From positions 1 to 32,517 of the forward strand of contig NZ_QBUY01000106.1 in NCBI RefSeq assembly GCF_003121405.1: a stretch of DNA of 32,517 bases. The letters run 5' to 3'. The position numbers and the translations under genes are program-made. This stretch comes from Paraburkholderia sp. C35 (GTDB taxonomy: Bacteria; Pseudomonadota; Gammaproteobacteria; Burkholderiales; Burkholderiaceae). Below are positions 25,119-32,440 of the stretch, one piece after another; position 1 is the stretch's first letter, and every line of letters begins with the position of its first letter. Under the pieces are notes generated by a model, which was not told the origin of the DNA, did no database searches, and saw nothing but the letters and a program-made list of their open reading frames with translations.

Positions 25119-25340
25119 ATGGAGGACGTCACCTACACCAAAGGTCTCTATACGGCGACGGCGACCGTTCGCCCGGTAGATGGCGGACAGTATCAGGGCG
25201 TCGTTGCGCTGTCGCGCGACGAAGGCGACGAGACGGAAGACACCGTCTACGAAGTCGAAGCCACGTCGGCCACGCCCGATGAAGCGCTCGAAGAAGCCAA
25301 AGCGCTGGCCCACAGAATCCTCGGCGAGATCGAACTTTAG
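25119..25340 (+). CDS. Small hypothetical protein A
   Basis: This 73-aa acidic soluble protein has GGAG 7 nt before its ATG. The predicted layout is two or three beta strands (YTATATVRPVDGGQYQGVVAL, TVYEVEATSA) followed by one C-terminal helix (PDEALEEAKALAHRILGEIE). There are no cysteines or membrane segments. I do not recognise the family. It appears related to the next small gene: both share a Y-x-VRP start, a G near the second strand and an S/T-x-x-EA-x-x helix. Confidence 0.72.
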   Translation: MEDVTYTKGLYTATATVRPVDGGQYQGVVALSRDEGDETEDTVYEVEATSATPDEALEEAKALAHRILGEIEL

Positions 25341-25442
25341 GCATCGGATCATAGGCAGCGGGCCTTGAACTGAACGAGACGTGGCGCGTCCGCCGCGCGC
25401 CGCGCCGACGACCTTTTCCATGTCGAACAGGCGGAGGCGATC

Positions 25443-25688
25443 ATGGCAGAACCACTTTTTCTCTACGGCGTGTACGCGATACACGTCCGGCCGCTCGAGC
25501 TTCAGGGCGCGCGCTGGGACGCGGAGTACGAAATCCGGCATCGCGATCACCCTGTGCAGCGCTGGACCACGGTAGGCGGCGACGCCGGCTTCGCGAGCGA
25601 GGCGGAAGCCGTCGAAACAGCCCATCAGCAGGCGGTTGCCGACATCGAACATGGCGCGGGCGTGCCGAAGCCGCGTGCATTCCCCTGA
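25443..25688 (+). CDS. Small hypothetical protein B, likely relative of A
   Basis: This 81-aa soluble protein starts after a strong GGAGG ribosome binding site (5 nt spacing). Its layout mirrors the preceding small protein: strand GVYAIHVRPLELQGARWDAEYEIR, a second strand WTTVGGDAGF, then helix SEAEAVETAHQQAVADIEHG. It has no recognisable catalytic motif. The two genes are 102 bp apart in the same direction and precede the potassium channel; no role can be assigned. Confidence 0.72.
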   Translation: MAEPLFLYGVYAIHVRPLELQGARWDAEYEIRHRDHPVQRWTTVGGDAGFASEAEAVETAHQQAVADIEHGAGVPKPRAFP

Positions 25689-25865
25689 TTCTGGACGCTC
25701 GATCCTTGATCTGCGATTGGGACACGATTACGGCAGCGCAAGCCAAAACGACGCATTGCCGCCTGTAGCGGGACGGCCGGGCTACACTACATGCCGCAGC
25801 GAGCGCGGCGCATCATGACTGCGCCGTAACGATGCGCGACACCCCGTCAGCCGAACAGAAAAACA

Positions 25866-26804
25866 ATGAGCGCGACCCCGCCCGAACCCGATCGTCATCC
25901 GAAGCACAAAGGCCGGCTTATCGACCGGAAAATTCGCGTGCGCTCACATACCGTGATCGCGCATGGCCTGCCGCTGCGCGTCTGGCAGGATCTGTATCAC
26001 CGTGCGCTGATGATCAGTTGGCCGGTGTTCTTTGTCTCGCTCGCGCTAATGTTCCTGCTGCTGAACTCGGTGTTCGCGTCGTTGTATGAACTGGGCGGTG
26101 CGTCCATCGCCAATCAGAACCCGGCGGGCTTTGCAGGCGCGTTCTTCTTCAGCGTCGAGACGCTCGCGACGGTCGGTTATGGCGACATGCATCCACAAAC
26201 CCTTTACGGGCATCTCGTCGCGACGCTCGAGATTTTCGTCGGCATGTCGGGCATCGCGCTGGCCACGGGGCTGATCTTCGCGCGCTTTTCGCGGCCTCGC
26301 GCGAAAATCATGTTCTCGCACTACGCGATCGTGCGTCCTATCGACGGACAGACCACGCTGATGGTGCGCACCGCCAACGCGCGCCAGAACGTGATTGTCG
26401 AGGCGCGTGCGCGGCTGCGGCTGATGCGCGTCGAGCGGTCGTCGGAAGGTTACGTGCTGCGCAAGATCTACGACCTCAAGCTGGTGCGCGACCAGCAGCC
26501 GATGTTCTATCTCGGCTGGAACCTGATGCATGTCATCGACGAAGCCAGCCCGCTGTTCGGCCAGACGGCGAAGAGCCTCGAAGAAGAAGACGCATCGCTG
26601 TTGCTTACGATTGAAGGTTCGGACGAAAACACCGCGCAGACGATGCAGGCTCGCTACTCGTGGCCCAGCGAAGACATCCGTTGGCAACACCGCTTCGTCG
26701 ATCTGATCCGCGAAGAGAACGGCGTGAGCCATATCGACTACACGCATTTCGACGACGTGGAGCCGCTCCAGCCGCACGAACTGCAGCAGGCACCGACGGG
26801 CTGA
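25866..26804 (+). CDS. Inward-rectifier potassium channel (KirBac type)
   Basis: This 312-aa prokaryotic Kir channel subunit is expected to form a tetramer in the inner membrane. In order it has an amphipathic slide helix (about 36-47, VWQDLYHRALMIS), TM1 (about 48-72), a pore helix and selectivity filter TVGYGD (about 102-107), TM2 (about 113-139) and a large beta-rich cytosolic domain (about 145-300) starting RPRAKIMFSHYAIVRP. FYLGWNLMHVIDEASPLF is a typical Kir cytosolic segment. The length and layout match KirBac1.1 of Burkholderia pseudomallei. The ribosome binding site is weak. It is last in a plus-strand series and converges on the glutathione S-transferase gene. Confidence 0.95.
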   Translation: MSATPPEPDRHPKHKGRLIDRKIRVRSHTVIAHGLPLRVWQDLYHRALMISWPVFFVSLALMFLLLNSVFASLYELGGASIANQNPAGFAGAFFFSVETLATVGYGDMHPQTLYGHLVATLEIFVGMSGIALATGLIFARFSRPRAKIMFSHYAIVRPIDGQTTLMVRTANARQNVIVEARARLRLMRVERSSEGYVLRKIYDLKLVRDQQPMFYLGWNLMHVIDEASPLFGQTAKSLEEEDASLLLTIEGSDENTAQTMQARYSWPSEDIRWQHRFVDLIREENGVSHIDYTHFDDVEPLQPHELQQAPTG

Positions 26805-26846
26805 CGGCGCCGCTCACGGCTGGTTACTGCGATGGACTGCCGCCAT

Positions 26847-26888
26847 TTCAACGCGTCGACTTCAGCGCGTCGACTTCAACGCGTCGAT
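26847..26888. repeat. Three tandem 14-bp repeats
   Basis: The units TTCAACGCGTCGAC, TTCAGCGCGTCGAC and TTCAACGCGTCGAT sit head to tail at 26847-26860, 26861-26874 and 26875-26888, with one or two mismatches between units. They straddle the 3' end of the glutathione S-transferase gene, whose stop codon is formed inside the middle unit. Confidence 0.9.
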
Positions 26889-27479
26889 CTCGCGCTGCTC
26901 GATGGCCATGGCGCGCGTGTGCCCTTCGCGCGCCACGGTCCGCTCGACGTATTCGCCGATGCGCCCCGAAGGTTCGAGCAGCTTTGCCATGAAGGCTATC
27001 TGCAACGTGCTGGCAAGCAGCAGATCGGCAGCAGAAAAGCGCTTGCCGAGCAGCCAGTCGCCTTCTTCGAGCGCGAGTTCGATGGCCGCTTTCACGCGCT
27101 CCAGATTGCCCCAGCCGAAGCTGAACGAATTGCCCGATGCGCCCGTCATCTTTTCGGCCATCGCGGGTTCGAGGCAGCCTGGCGTGAAGAACAGCCATTG
27201 CAGGAAACGTCCACGCAATGGATCGCCGACGGGCGCGCCCAGATTGGCCTCGGGAAAGCGATCGGCCAGATACAGCAGCACTGCACCCGATTCGGCGACC
27301 TGCACGCCCGCGTCGTCGAGTGCGGGCAGCTTGCACATGGGATTGATGTGGTGGAAGTCCGTGGTGTCCTGCTCGCCTGCGCGGATATTCACGTGCGCCA
27401 GTTCGTACGGCGCGCCGACTTCTTCGAGCATCCACAGCGCACGGAACGCGCGCGTTTTCGGCCAGTAATACAGTTTCAT
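26862..27479 (-). CDS. Glutathione S-transferase
   Basis: This 205-aa cytosolic glutathione S-transferase has an N-terminal thioredoxin-like domain (about 1-78) starting MKLYYWPKTRAFRALWMLEE. It contains the cis-Pro/GSH-contact region NPMCKLPALDDAG and the motif VAESGAVLLYLADRF with the ES that binds the glutamyl part of GSH. The C-terminal helical domain (about 85-200) carries the N-capping motif FSAADLLLASTL. GGGAG 7 nt upstream fixes the start. The last residues (IDALKSTR) are encoded by a 14-bp tandem repeat. It is divergent from the DUF3800 locus. The substrate is unknown. Confidence 0.93.
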   Translation of the reverse strand: MKLYYWPKTRAFRALWMLEEVGAPYELAHVNIRAGEQDTTDFHHINPMCKLPALDDAGVQVAESGAVLLYLADRFPEANLGAPVGDPLRGRFLQWLFFTPGCLEPAMAEKMTGASGNSFSFGWGNLERVKAAIELALEEGDWLLGKRFSAADLLLASTLQIAFMAKLLEPSGRIGEYVERTVAREGHTRAMAIEQREIDALKSTR

Positions 27480-27600
27480 TGTCCGTCTCCCGTTGACGAG
27501 AAGAGCTGGCGCAGTGGCGCCGCGCTCTGGTTCGATGCAAACCTGCTATCGATTGATGACACTGTTGGTATAGCGTAACCCAACGGCACACCGTCCGCGC

Positions 27601-27618
27601 CCTGGCCAGATGGCCAGG
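27601..27618. promoter_or_regulatory. 18-bp palindromic operator candidate
   Basis: CCTGGCCA-ga-TGGCCAGG has perfect 8-bp arms and a 2-nt centre. It lies 4 bp upstream of a -35 box facing the DUF3800 gene and about 120 bp upstream of the divergent glutathione S-transferase start, a position suited to controlling either gene. The binding protein is unknown. Confidence 0.6.
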
Positions 27619-27622
27619 TGTA

Positions 27623-27652
27623 TTTACAGCACCGTCGGGACGCATTTATACT
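27623..27652 (+). promoter_or_regulatory. Sigma70-like promoter of the DUF3800 leader
   Basis: TTTACA (27623-27628) and TATACT (27647-27652) are separated by 18 bp, each with five of six consensus bases. Transcription would start near 27659 and run into the terminator at 27726-27754 before reaching the DUF3800 start at 27765. It is the best-looking promoter in the window. Confidence 0.65.
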
Positions 27653-27658
27653 TATCAA

Positions 27659-27754
27659 CAGGTCGGGAGTGCTGCCTTTTCGCGGTGCGTCGAGCAATGT
27701 CTCGCCTGGCTTACCCAATTCCCTCAAGGGGCTGCGTATCGCAGCCCCTTTTTT
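27659..27754 (+). ncRNA. Candidate short RNA or attenuator leader
   Basis: This stretch of about 95 nt is bounded by the promoter at 27623-27652 and the terminator at 27726-27754, with no credible coding region of its own. It has a weak internal hairpin (CGAG/CTCG near 27690-27704). GCTGC at 27671-27675 could pair with the GCAGC of the terminator's 3' arm as an alternative structure. It could be an independent small RNA or a leader controlling read-through into DUF3800. Evidence is positional only. Confidence 0.35.
27726..27754 (+). terminator. Very strong intrinsic terminator just before DUF3800
   Basis: An 11-bp perfect stem (AAGGGGCTGCG with CGCAGCCCCTT, 27726-27736 and 27740-27750) with a 3-nt loop is followed by more T residues. 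It acts on plus-strand transcripts and ends 10 bp before the DUF3800 ATG. No plus-strand protein gene lies immediately upstream to need it. Confidence 0.9.
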
Positions 27755-27764
27755 CTTCCACTCC

Positions 27765-28568
27765 ATGCACCTCCTGTACGTCGACGAATCCGGAACAGTT
27801 AGCGATGCGAATCAACAGTATTTCGTGTTGGCTGGAGTGTCTGTATTCGAGCGAACCTGTCATTGGATTGAGTCATCTTTAAACGAGACAATTAAGAAAT
27901 ACTTCGATCCACAAGACATTCATTCGCTGGAACTCCATGCGTCGCCGATGCGCTCGGGCAAGAACGAGTGGCGCAAGTTCAAAAGGGAGGATCGGGAAAA
28001 CGCGATCGTCGAGGCGCTCAGTGTCGGCGTCGCCCAGCAAAACCGCGGCAACGTTCGTCTGTTCGCCGCCGTCATCCGAAAGGCCGATCTGCCTGCGGAC
28101 GCAGCCGAAAATGCTTTCACCCAGTTGTATAGCCGTTTCGATCAATTCCTGCGACGTCTGCATCTGAGCGGCAACACGCAGCGCGGCATCATGATTTTCG
28201 ACAAGACCTCGATCGAACCTCGCATCCAGACCTTGGCGCGAGAATTCAAGACGGCGGGCCACCCGTGGGGACGCACGCGCAACTACGCGGAGGTACCGCT
28301 GTTTCTCGACTCGAAGGCATCGAGGCTTATCCAGCTTGCCGACCTGATCGCCTTTGCCATTTTTCGGCATTTCGAACACCACGACTCGAGGTATTTCGAC
28401 GTCATCCGCCATTGCTTCGACGAAGAAGGCGGCGTCGTCCATGGCTTGCACGTTTATCAACGCGACGCTGACGTGCCCGACGATCCCATTGAGGTGCGTC
28501 CCGTGGCTCAGGACTGGTTGCCCAGGCGCCTCCCGATTGAGAGGGCAGAGCGCTATGCGCGGGAATGA
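27765..28568 (+). CDS. DUF3800 domain protein
   Basis: This 267-aa protein shows the DUF3800 pattern: an N-terminal strand MHLLYVDESG with Asp-Glu at 7-8, a middle ELHAS motif (E56, H58), FDKT (D146) and the late motif SRLIQLADLIAFAIFR (D193). The spaced acidic residues suggest an RNase H-like nuclease fold. ATG 27765 gives the typical family start; an open frame continues back to GTG 27618 but crosses promoter and terminator. There is no Shine-Dalgarno sequence, only a pyrimidine-rich stretch. The first 200 bases are clearly lower in GC than neighbouring genes, hinting at horizontal transfer. DUF3800 proteins occur with phages and, as I recall, some retrons; no reverse transcriptase is present here. 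Function unknown. Confidence 0.88.
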   Translation: MHLLYVDESGTVSDANQQYFVLAGVSVFERTCHWIESSLNETIKKYFDPQDIHSLELHASPMRSGKNEWRKFKREDRENAIVEALSVGVAQQNRGNVRLFAAVIRKADLPADAAENAFTQLYSRFDQFLRRLHLSGNTQRGIMIFDKTSIEPRIQTLAREFKTAGHPWGRTRNYAEVPLFLDSKASRLIQLADLIAFAIFRHFEHHDSRYFDVIRHCFDEEGGVVHGLHVYQRDADVPDDPIEVRPVAQDWLPRRLPIERAERYARE

Positions 28569-28626
28569 TATTCACGCTGCCTTGGGATGGTTGGTTATTT
28601 TTTTCTCAGATTTTAGAAAAAGATCG

Positions 28627-28641
28627 GAAACGTTTCGAAAC
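28627..28641. promoter_or_regulatory. Overlapping palindromes upstream of the oxidoreductase
   Basis: GAAACGTTTCGAAAC contains two overlapping perfect 10-bp palindromes (28627-28636 and 28632-28641). It lies about 130 bp before the indolepyruvate oxidoreductase start and resembles the GAAAC/GTTTC half-sites of FadR/PsrA-like regulators, though the spacing differs. Further down the leader a 7-bp stem CGAAAGA/TCTTTCG (28688-28694 with 28703-28709) could form in the mRNA. Confidence 0.4.
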
Positions 28642-28767
28642 CTGATCGCCACGAGAGCAAATTAGCGAACTTCTTCTCCAATTGACGCGAAAGAATGGAG
28701 TCTCTTTCGTTGCGCCACCGAACCGCACTACGGCACCGCCAACGAAACATAAAACGGAGACTCCCCA

Positions 28768-31700
28768 ATGACCGCTCGCCTTCCCATCGACGGCACCCCC
28801 GCACTCGCTGATTACCGCCTCTCGGACAACCTCACCGCCACGCGCGGCCGCATCTTCCTGACGGGCACGCAGGCACTCGTGCGTCTCGCGCTGATGCAGC
28901 GCCAGCTCGACAAGGCGCGCGGGCTGAATACGGCGGGCTTTATCAGCGGCTATCGCGGCTCGCCGCTCGGCATGGTCGACCAGCAACTGTGGAAGGCGAA
29001 GAAACTGCTCGACGCCAACGACGTCCGCTTCCTGCCCGCGATCAACGAGGAACTGGGCGGAACGGCCGTGCTCGGCACGCAGCGCGTTGAGGCAGATCCC
29101 GAACGCACCGTCGATGGCGTGTACGCGATGTGGTACGGCAAAGGCCCCGGCGTCGACCGTGCCGGCGACGCGCTCAAGCACGGCAACGCCTACGGTTCGT
29201 CGGAGCACGGCGGCGTGCTGGTCGTGGCGGGCGACGATCACGGCTGCGTGTCGTCGTCGATGCCGCATCAGAGCGATTTCGCGATGATCGCGTGGCATAT
29301 GCCCGTGGTGAATCCGTCGAATATCGCCGATATGCTGGAGTTCGGCATCTACGGCTGGGCACTGTCGCGCTACTCGGGCGCATGGGTCGGCTACAAGGCA
29401 ATCTCCGAAACGGTCGAATCCGGTTCGACCGTCGATCTCGACGCCATGCAAATGGACTGGCCCGCGCCCGCAGGCTACGAGCCGCCCGCGGGCGGCCTGC
29501 ACAATCGCTGGCCCGATCTGCCGAGTCTGACGATCGAACAGCGTCTGCACGCCAAGCTCGACGCCGTACGTCACTTCGCGCGCTTCAACAGCATCGACAA
29601 ATGGATCGCGCCGAGTCCGCATGCGAACGTCGGCATCATCACCTGCGGCAAGGCGCATCTCGATCTGATGGAGGCGCTGCGAAGGCTTGATCTCACCGTC
29701 GCCGATCTGGAGCAGGCTGGCGTGCGCATCTACAAGGTCGGGCTGTCGTTTCCGCTGGAAATGACGCGTATCGACGCGTTCGTCTCGGGTCTTTCGGAAG
29801 TGCTGGTGATCGAAGAGAAAGGCCCGGTTATCGAGCAGCAGATCAAGGATTATCTGTACAACCGCAGCGAAGGCGCGCGCCCGGCAATCGTCGGCAAGCA
29901 GGCACAGGATGGCTCGATGCTGCTGTCGTCACTGGGTGAATTGCGGCCGTCGCGCATTCTGCCCGTGTTCGCGAACTGGCTCGCGCAGCACAAGCCCGCG
30001 CTCGACCGGCGCGATCGCGTGGTCGATCTCGTCGCGCCGCAAATCCTTTCGAATGCCGCCGATGCCGTGAAGCGCACGCCCTACTTCTGTTCGGGCTGCC
30101 CGCACAACACATCGACGAAAGTGCCGGAAGGCTCGATTGCGCAAGCGGGTATCGGCTGTCACTTCATGGCATCGTGGATGGAGCGCGACACGACGGGTTT
30201 GATCCAGATGGGCGGCGAAGGCGTCGATTGGGCCGCGCATTCGATGTTCACGAAAACGCGCCACGTGTTCCAGAATCTCGGCGACGGCACCTACTTCCAC
30301 TCGGGCATTCTCGCGATCCGCCAGGCTGTCGCGGCGAAGGCGACCATCACCTACAAGATCCTCTACAACGATGCCGTCGCGATGACGGGCGGCCAGCCTG
30401 TCGACGGCAGCATCTCGGTGCCGCAGATCGCGCGCCAGGTGGAGGCGGAAGGCGTATCGCACTTCGTCGTGGTCAGCGACGAGCCGGAAAAGTACGACGG
30501 CCATCACGGCCTGTTCCCGACGGGCACGACCTTCCATCATCGCAGCGCACTCGACAAGGTTCAGCGCGAACTGCGCGACATCGACGGCGTGACGGTGCTG
30601 ATCTACGACCAGACCTGTGCCGCCGAAAAGCGCCGCCGTCGCAAGAAAGGCGAATTCCCCGACCCGGACAAGCGTCTCTTCATCAACGAGGAAGTGTGCG
30701 AAGGCTGCGGCGATTGCGGCGTGCAGTCGAACTGCCTGTCGGTGGAACCGGTTGAAACGCCGCTGGGACGCAAGCGCCGCATCGATCAGTCGTCGTGCAA
30801 CAAGGACTATTCGTGCGTCAATGGTTTCTGCCCGAGCTTCGTGACGATCGAAGGCGGTAAGCTGAAAAAAGCTGCCGGCGTCGCCTTCGATGCCACCGCA
30901 CTCGCCGCGCGTGTCGATGCGTTGCCGGTGCCGGCCACGCAACTCGATGCCGCACCGTACGACATCCTCGTGACGGGTGTCGGCGGCACGGGTGTCGTGA
31001 CGGTGGGCGCGCTGATCAGCATGGCAGCACACCTGGAAGGCAAGAGCGCATCGGTGCTGGATTTCATGGGCTTTGCGCAAAAGGGCGGCTCGGTGCTGTC
31101 GTTCGTGCGCTTTGCTGCACGCGACGAATGGCTGAACCAGGTGCGCATCGACACACAGCAGGCCGACGTGCTGCTCGCGTGCGACATGGTGGTTGGCGCG
31201 AGCGCCGATGCCTTGCAGACGGTTCGCCATGGCCGCACGCGCATCGTCGTGAATACGCATGCCATTCCGAACGCTTCGTTCGTGCAGAACCCGGACGCGA
31301 ATCTGCATGCTGATGCGCTGTTCGACAAGATGCGTCATGCCGCGGGCGAGGAGCGCATGTCATCGTGCGATGCGCAGGCGCTCGCGACGCGTTTTCTCGG
31401 CGACACGATCGGCGCGAACATTCTCATGCTTGGATTTGCGTGGCAACTGGGCCTCATGCCGGTGTCGTTCGCAGCGATGATGCGGGCGATCGAACTGAAC
31501 AACGTCGCGGTGCAGATGAACCAGCTTGCGTTTTCGATTGGCCGCATGGCAGCCGGCGATCCCGCAGGACTCGAGGCGTTGTGGACGCAGCGTCATGCGG
31601 TCAAGCCGGCTGTATCGCTGGAGACACTCGACGCGGTGATTGCGGATCGTGAGGCGCGTTTGCTGGCTTATGGTGGTGCGGCTTATGTGAAGCGTTATCG

Positions 31701-32361
31701 CTCGCTGGTCGATGCGGCGCGCGAAGCGGAGCGCAAGCTTGAAGGCGCGCAGGATGAGCGCCTGAGCCGCGCTGTGGCTTCGACGTTTTATCGTCTGCTG
31801 GCTGTGAAGGACGAGTATGAAGTTGCGCGACTGCATAGCGAGCCGGCTTTCCGTGCTGCTCTGGAAGCACAGTTCGAAGGTGTTGCCGGCAAGGACTTCG
31901 GTGTGAAGTTCAATCTGGCGCCGCCGACTCTTTCACGCGCGACGCCAGGCGTCAAGCCGCAGAAGAAGACCTTCGGTCAATGGATGTGGCCTGTGTTCGG
32001 CGTGATGGCGAAGTGGCGCGGGCTGCGTGGCACGATGCTCGATCCGTTTGGGCGCACCGTCGAGCGGCGCATGGAGCGCGAGTTGTCGGTGGACTATGAC
32101 GCGACCATGCGGCGTGCTTTTGGTGTGGTCGATGTGGCGACCGTCGATGATGTCGTCAAGCTCGCTGAGTTGCATTCGCGCGTGCGAGGGTATGGACATG
32201 TGAAGCTCGCGAATCTTGCGGCAGTGAAGCGCGGTGAGCGCACTTTGGTGGCGGGCTTGCATGTCGAGGCTGCGACTGGGGCAGCTGTTTGGGAAGCGAT
32301 CGAAGAGGCTAAAGGGTTGGGGGCTTCATTGCGGGGGATTCCTGTTGTAGTGGGTAAATAG
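28768..32361 (+). CDS. Fused indolepyruvate ferredoxin oxidoreductase
   Basis: This 1197-aa single-chain 2-oxoacid oxidoreductase oxidatively decarboxylates aryl-pyruvates (indolepyruvate, phenylpyruvate) to acyl-CoA. The N-terminal pyrimidine-binding half is at about 20-400 (GFISGYRGSPLGMVDQQLW). The thiamine diphosphate-binding region is at about 441-560 (CSGCPHNTSTKVPEGS, GIGCHF, GGEGVDW). A cysteine-rich segment at about 644-690 (CEGCGDCGVQSNC, then SSCNKDYSCVNGFC) probably holds an iron-sulfur cluster. The IorB-like gamma domain starts near 731 (YDILVTGVGGTGVVTVGALI), and a C-terminal DUF6537-like region follows at about 970-1150. GGAG 8 nt upstream fixes the start. The single-gene form replaces the separate IorA and IorB of archaea. 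It is a lone gene followed by the palindromic repeat. Confidence 0.94.
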   Translation: MTARLPIDGTPALADYRLSDNLTATRGRIFLTGTQALVRLALMQRQLDKARGLNTAGFISGYRGSPLGMVDQQLWKAKKLLDANDVRFLPAINEELGGTAVLGTQRVEADPERTVDGVYAMWYGKGPGVDRAGDALKHGNAYGSSEHGGVLVVAGDDHGCVSSSMPHQSDFAMIAWHMPVVNPSNIADMLEFGIYGWALSRYSGAWVGYKAISETVESGSTVDLDAMQMDWPAPAGYEPPAGGLHNRWPDLPSLTIEQRLHAKLDAVRHFARFNSIDKWIAPSPHANVGIITCGKAHLDLMEALRRLDLTVADLEQAGVRIYKVGLSFPLEMTRIDAFVSGLSEVLVIEEKGPVIEQQIKDYLYNRSEGARPAIVGKQAQDGSMLLSSLGELRPSRILPVFANWLAQHKPALDRRDRVVDLVAPQILSNAADAVKRTPYFCSGCPHNTSTKVPEGSIAQAGIGCHFMASWMERDTTGLIQMGGEGVDWAAHSMFTKTRHVFQNLGDGTYFHSGILAIRQAVAAKATITYKILYNDAVAMTGGQPVDGSISVPQIARQVEAEGVSHFVVVSDEPEKYDGHHGLFPTGTTFHHRSALDKVQRELRDIDGVTVLIYDQTCAAEKRRRRKKGEFPDPDKRLFINEEVCEGCGDCGVQSNCLSVEPVETPLGRKRRIDQSSCNKDYSCVNGFCPSFVTIEGGKLKKAAGVAFDATALAARVDALPVPATQLDAAPYDILVTGVGGTGVVTVGALISMAAHLEGKSASVLDFMGFAQKGGSVLSFVRFAARDEWLNQVRIDTQQADVLLACDMVVGASADALQTVRHGRTRIVVNTHAIPNASFVQNPDANLHADALFDKMRHAAGEERMSSCDAQALATRFLGDTIGANILMLGFAWQLGLMPVSFAAMMRAIELNNVAVQMNQLAFSIGRMAAGDPAGLEALWTQRHAVKPAVSLETLDAVIADREARLLAYGGAAYVKRYRSLVDAAREAERKLEGAQDERLSRAVASTFYRLLAVKDEYEVARLHSEPAFRAALEAQFEGVAGKDFGVKFNLAPPTLSRATPGVKPQKKTFGQWMWPVFGVMAKWRGLRGTMLDPFGRTVERRMERELSVDYDATMRRAFGVVDVATVDDVVKLAELHSRVRGYGHVKLANLAAVKRGERTLVAGLHVEAATGAAVWEAIEEAKGLGASLRGIPVVVGK

Positions 32362-32440
32362 GGGTTTTTGTTGTCTGCGACGCTGTTGTGGTTTGCTTTC
32401 GCTTTTGCCGGCATCCGCTTTTTGTTAGTGGTTTGCTAGT

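Noticed and set aside
27618..27764. In-frame GTG-start extension of the DUF3800 protein
   Set aside because: It would read through the promoter and the terminator hairpin. The family start motif LYVDESG begins right after ATG 27765.
27601..28568. A retron or a type III toxin-antitoxin system
   Set aside because: There is no reverse transcriptase gene, no msr/msd-like paired inverted repeats and no tandem RNA repeats of the ToxI kind. Only the layout is similar, so it is reported as an open finding.
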